Below, one piece after another: positions 61,201-64,000 of a DNA stretch of 64,000 bases (positions are counted from its first letter, which is position 1; every line of letters starts with the position of its first letter). The notes beneath the pieces were generated by a model, which was not told the origin of the DNA, made no database searches, and worked only from the letters and a program-made list of their open reading frames with translations. This DNA is from Alnus glutinosa. Its lineage: Eukaryota > Streptophyta > Magnoliopsida > Fagales > Betulaceae. The position numbers and the translations under genes are program-made. The stretch covers positions 36,000,620-36,064,619 of the forward strand of contig NC_084887.1 of NCBI RefSeq assembly GCF_958979055.1, in the 5' to 3' direction.

Positions 61201-61892
61201 TACATCAACAAAAATAACCTAAGCTAATAGAAAATGGTAAACTAAATGACTCAGTCAATATTCTGCCAATCAAACTTATGAGAAGGCTATCCTCAATTGT
61301 CCCTACTCCTTCGGGATGTTTGAGTCGGATGATGGCTGATGATAATATAATTAATAATAATAACTAAAAAATATTGTAGCGGGCCCGTGAAGAAATTCAA
61401 CAGTTATCCCATAACATAGCCGCGGCCCGTGAGAGCCGCGGATAAGCTTTACTATATAATTTTTTTTATTTTTTTTTTAGCCAGTGGCATGCCACTTGCG
61501 AGGCAGTCAACACTTTTTGCGTGTGACTCACCCAAGTATGATCATACTGATCCCGGCCAGATCGTGACCGTCGGGTTGTGGGACGGGGATTCCACACATC
61601 AACGATCAGCCAATACGATTAGTCAAAGCATTTTCTACCGTCCGATCATACGAATTTCAGCCTCAAAGTTGGAGAGAAAAGAAACAAAGAAACTGGCAAA
61701 CAGCCAGGAAGTAGAAGAACAACAAGAACAGAACAATTGCAAATATGGACATCAAAATTAGAAACACACGCATATTCATTCAACAGAGTGGAATGAAAGA
61801 TTAATTAAGGAACTTCTTACATGGAGGTGCCTGGCGATCCCAGAGGAAGTAACAGCTTTAATCGCAGAACTAGCAGCACCCTTCGCCGCCAT
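58284..61892 (-). CDS. FDH: NAD-dependent formate dehydrogenase, mitochondrial, 378 aa
   Basis: Six minus-strand exons join in phase: 61892-61821, 60864-60693, 60420-59880, 59223-59099, 58604-58492 and 58397-58284. Exon 1 encodes a short Ala/Ser/Arg-rich mitochondrial presequence. The D-2-hydroxyacid dehydrogenase fold follows: [59 protein letters not shown]. The NAD-binding site is [12 protein letters not shown], with the acidic residue after beta-2 in LLYHDR giving NAD preference. The active site shows NNARGAIVD (Arg) and QPAPKDHPW...MTPHVSGTT (catalytic His). The enzyme oxidises formate to CO2 and is stress-inducible in plants. Length is slightly below Arabidopsis (384). The C-terminus ends SQYQ. 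Intron 1 (956 bp) contains a short GC-rich hairpin, CCGCGGC...GCCGCGG, at about 61420-61441. Confidence 0.96.
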
Positions 61893-62012
61893 CTCTCTCG
61901 CTCTCAAATATATATATAGGAAGAAAGAAAAAGGCTTTCAATGGAAGCTCTTCTGTGTTCTCTGCAGCACAAAGAAGCCGCGGCCTCCCCCCCCCCTATT
62001 TATTATGAATAA
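61893..62012 (-). promoter_or_regulatory. FDH leader and proximal promoter
   Basis: TATATATATA at about 61909-61918 is only some 17 bp upstream of the ATG, too close to be the TATA box for this start, so transcription probably begins further upstream. A C run (about 61987-61996) is present. Confidence 0.4.
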
Positions 62013-62143
62013 TGATAGTTGTACACCAAGTGTACAACAAATGTACAACACCCCTTCACAAGGGGTGGCCCCCACACATTGTGGGGCCCACCCGTTGTGA
62101 AGGGGTGTTGTGCATTTGTTGTACACTTGGTGTACAACTATCA
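62013..62143. mobile_element. Highly symmetric MITE in the FDH promoter
   Basis: 131 bp with about 50-bp near-perfect terminal inverted repeats (TGATAGTTGTACACCAAGTG... and ...CACTTGGTGTACAACTATCA). They surround a GC-rich core made of GGGGTGGCCCCCAC and GTGGGGCCCACCC. It lies 121 bp upstream of the FDH start codon. No coding. The target duplication was not resolved. Confidence 0.88.
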
Positions 62144-64000
62144 CTTCCCATTTATTATACACAACAAAGCCCACCACACAAGACAACCTTTTTTTCTTTG
62201 TTGGCCACTTGGAGTCTCAAGAAGTCGAAATAACACTGCCTTCTTTGCTTCACGGTTCCAATTATATGCATGATGAGCACGTGTGGCTTATCTTATGAGT
62301 TATGACCGTCTGGTAGCCTGGTTCTGTGCCAACGGATAAACATTACCATCTTATTTATTTTAACATTTTTGGAATTTCTAATAATTGGCTTTTCAAATTC
62401 CGGCACCAAAATTGTTGGAATCTATATCCTTTCGGTTGCTATTTATGACATCATAAGTGAAAGTCGGGTACTTTAAAATTTTAAGTTAATTTAATAGACT
62501 TAATTAAAAATAATAATAATAATAATAATAATGAGTAATACTATAAGAAATACTAGGGTCTTCCTTGTGTTCTCTCAAATATAGTTTGACTTTTAAAATT
62601 ACCATTAAATTTAATATGATTTATCTCCTTAAATCATGAAAAGTTGGTGGATGTAAGACGGAAGAGAGCCGGCCCTAGGAAAAAAAAAAAAAAGAGGTAT
62701 TTGAGAAGGGGGAAAGCTTCCCCCAATGGTGCTTCCCTCCTAGTCCTTCCAGAGCTATAGAGGATTTTTGTTTTTCTCCTGGCTTAGATCCAGTTAAGTT
62801 TTTGTTTTCTTAGTCCTTCTAGGGCTATGGAGCTTTGGGTCTCCTAGTCATTCTAAGGCTATAGACCTTTGTGTTTTTTCTTGTTTTTGGTTTCTTCAGG
62901 CAGGAAGGCTAACACAAAACGTCTTGTAAGGAAGTGGCATCTCCGTTCGTGTCGTCGGCGAAAGTTTGGCTGAGCTTTCTTCTTCTATATCTACTTTTAA
63001 GGCCAGATCTATGTTTTTCCGCCAGTTCCTGCAAAACACATGCAGTTTCTCTTTCGATGTCAGCTTGTATTGAGTGCTTTATGTAGTTGTTTTTTACTCT
63101 CTTTTTTAGAGTAGTATTTGAAAGTCTGTATGTTAAATTTGCAGATTTTACTGGACTTTTTATAGTTTGTTAGCTAGATCAGTCATATTTTTTTTTGTTA
63201 GGGGTGCTTTATTGTTAAAGAGTAGCTCAAACATCTATCATTGTAATATTTGTTTATTTGTAAGCAACACCCAAGTAAGATTTTTTTGGCTTAGTGTGTA
63301 GGGTGTCGATGTGCCTCTATTCACTGTATTTGCCTTCATGCCTCTTCAGATTAATACATGGTAGCTTCAGCTATTTTGTTCTAAAATGTATATATATATG
63401 ATATTTATTAAATTTTGATCTAATAGTAATTTTAAAAATTATGTAACAGTTTGAATGACTCTATTCCTCCATATAAAATTATTTTTACTGAGATAATAGT
63501 TTAGAAAAGTGTATTTACAGTATTTCTTAAAAAAAAAAAAAGTTAATTAATATTATTTTTCAATAGCTTATTCGTGATTGATTGAGTGCTTAATAAGAAA
63601 TAGTGCAATATAAATATGATCCACCAATTTATAATTTTCAAATAATTGCAATTAGAAGAGAAGACGTATAACTTAATTTTCGGCCACTTGCTAATCGTGA
63701 GTTGTGCTTGTCTTGTTTATGATTAGTTTAGAGCATTTCTTAGACTCTAAAACACCAAAAACTTTAAATTTTAGCTATTAAGACCTCAAAATAATATTTT
63801 TTTTTTCAAGTGTGTATTAAAAAAATAAGTAAATAAAGTAGATAATATTATTTTTTGAATAGTTAAATGCTCTTATGTAGATGTATGGGGAAGGCATGTT
63901 GAAACATTTTACTTATAGTTATTACGCACCTACAAGTCCCTTCCAATAAGCCTTACAGAAAAATGTGTCACTTTTATCTCATAATTATCCTCTTAGTCTC
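62144..64000. other. Intergenic, no gene seen
   Basis: An (AAT)n run near 62505-62533, then 62670-63400 of moderately GC-richer sequence resembling retroelement leader or tail DNA without an ORF. Inside it TAGTCCTTCCAGAGCTATAG-like words recur at 62741, 62811 and 62845. The last 600 bp are AT-rich. Confidence 0.45.

Overview
The window is nuclear DNA from a flowering plant, very probably a woody eudicot. Genes are multi-exon with GT-AG introns and sparse coding, the intergenic DNA is AT-rich, there are chloroplast- and mitochondrion-targeted proteins, and many plant-type transposons (L1-like LINEs with DUF4283/zinc-knuckle ORF1, copia, LTR, TRIM, hAT, Harbinger). I cannot name the species from the sequence. 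No rRNA, tRNA or CRISPR was recognised.

Six protein-coding genes could be rebuilt exon by exon with consistent reading phase. (1) 7230-9083 (+): clade II SWEET sugar transporter, 6 exons, 247 aa. (2) 17056-20763 (+): CYP38/TLP40 thylakoid-lumen cyclophilin, 7 exons, 438 aa. (3) 24249-30171 (-): Raf-like protein kinase of the ATMRK1/CBC type, 6 exons, 367 aa. (4) 35978-45006 (-): SAMHD1-type HD-domain phosphohydrolase (VEN4-like), 19 exons, 470 aa. (5) 55016-57198 (+): photosystem I assembly factor PSA3, 3 exons, 294 aa. (6) 58284-61892 (-): mitochondrial NAD-dependent formate dehydrogenase, 6 exons, 378 aa. They look like independent single genes, not a cluster with a shared pathway, although CYP38 and PSA3 both serve photosystem biogenesis.

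The rest is largely transposon-derived. 1-7000 holds a subtilase pseudogene split by a solo LTR, a copia fragment and a foldback element. 9371-15061 is an old antisense LINE split by a 2.8-kb solo LTR. The kinase and HD-gene introns are swollen by insertions: a MITE, a tandem TRIM array, a hAT-like element carrying a nested TRIM, and a recent LINE with an intact 718-codon ORF. 45371-46235 is a Harbinger-type element. 46850-52685 is a nearly complete LINE with ORF1 and a lightly damaged ORF2. 53353-54271 is a terminal-inverted-repeat element filled with a degenerate CCGGAATC-type repeat.

The most notable structures are: a TRIM retroelement family with five loci, one a four-LTR/three-internal tandem array with a perfect 5-bp target duplication; a 13-bp LINE-tail insertion with a 17-bp target duplication in a CYP38 intron; and a GC-AG intron plus two micro-exons in the HD-domain gene.
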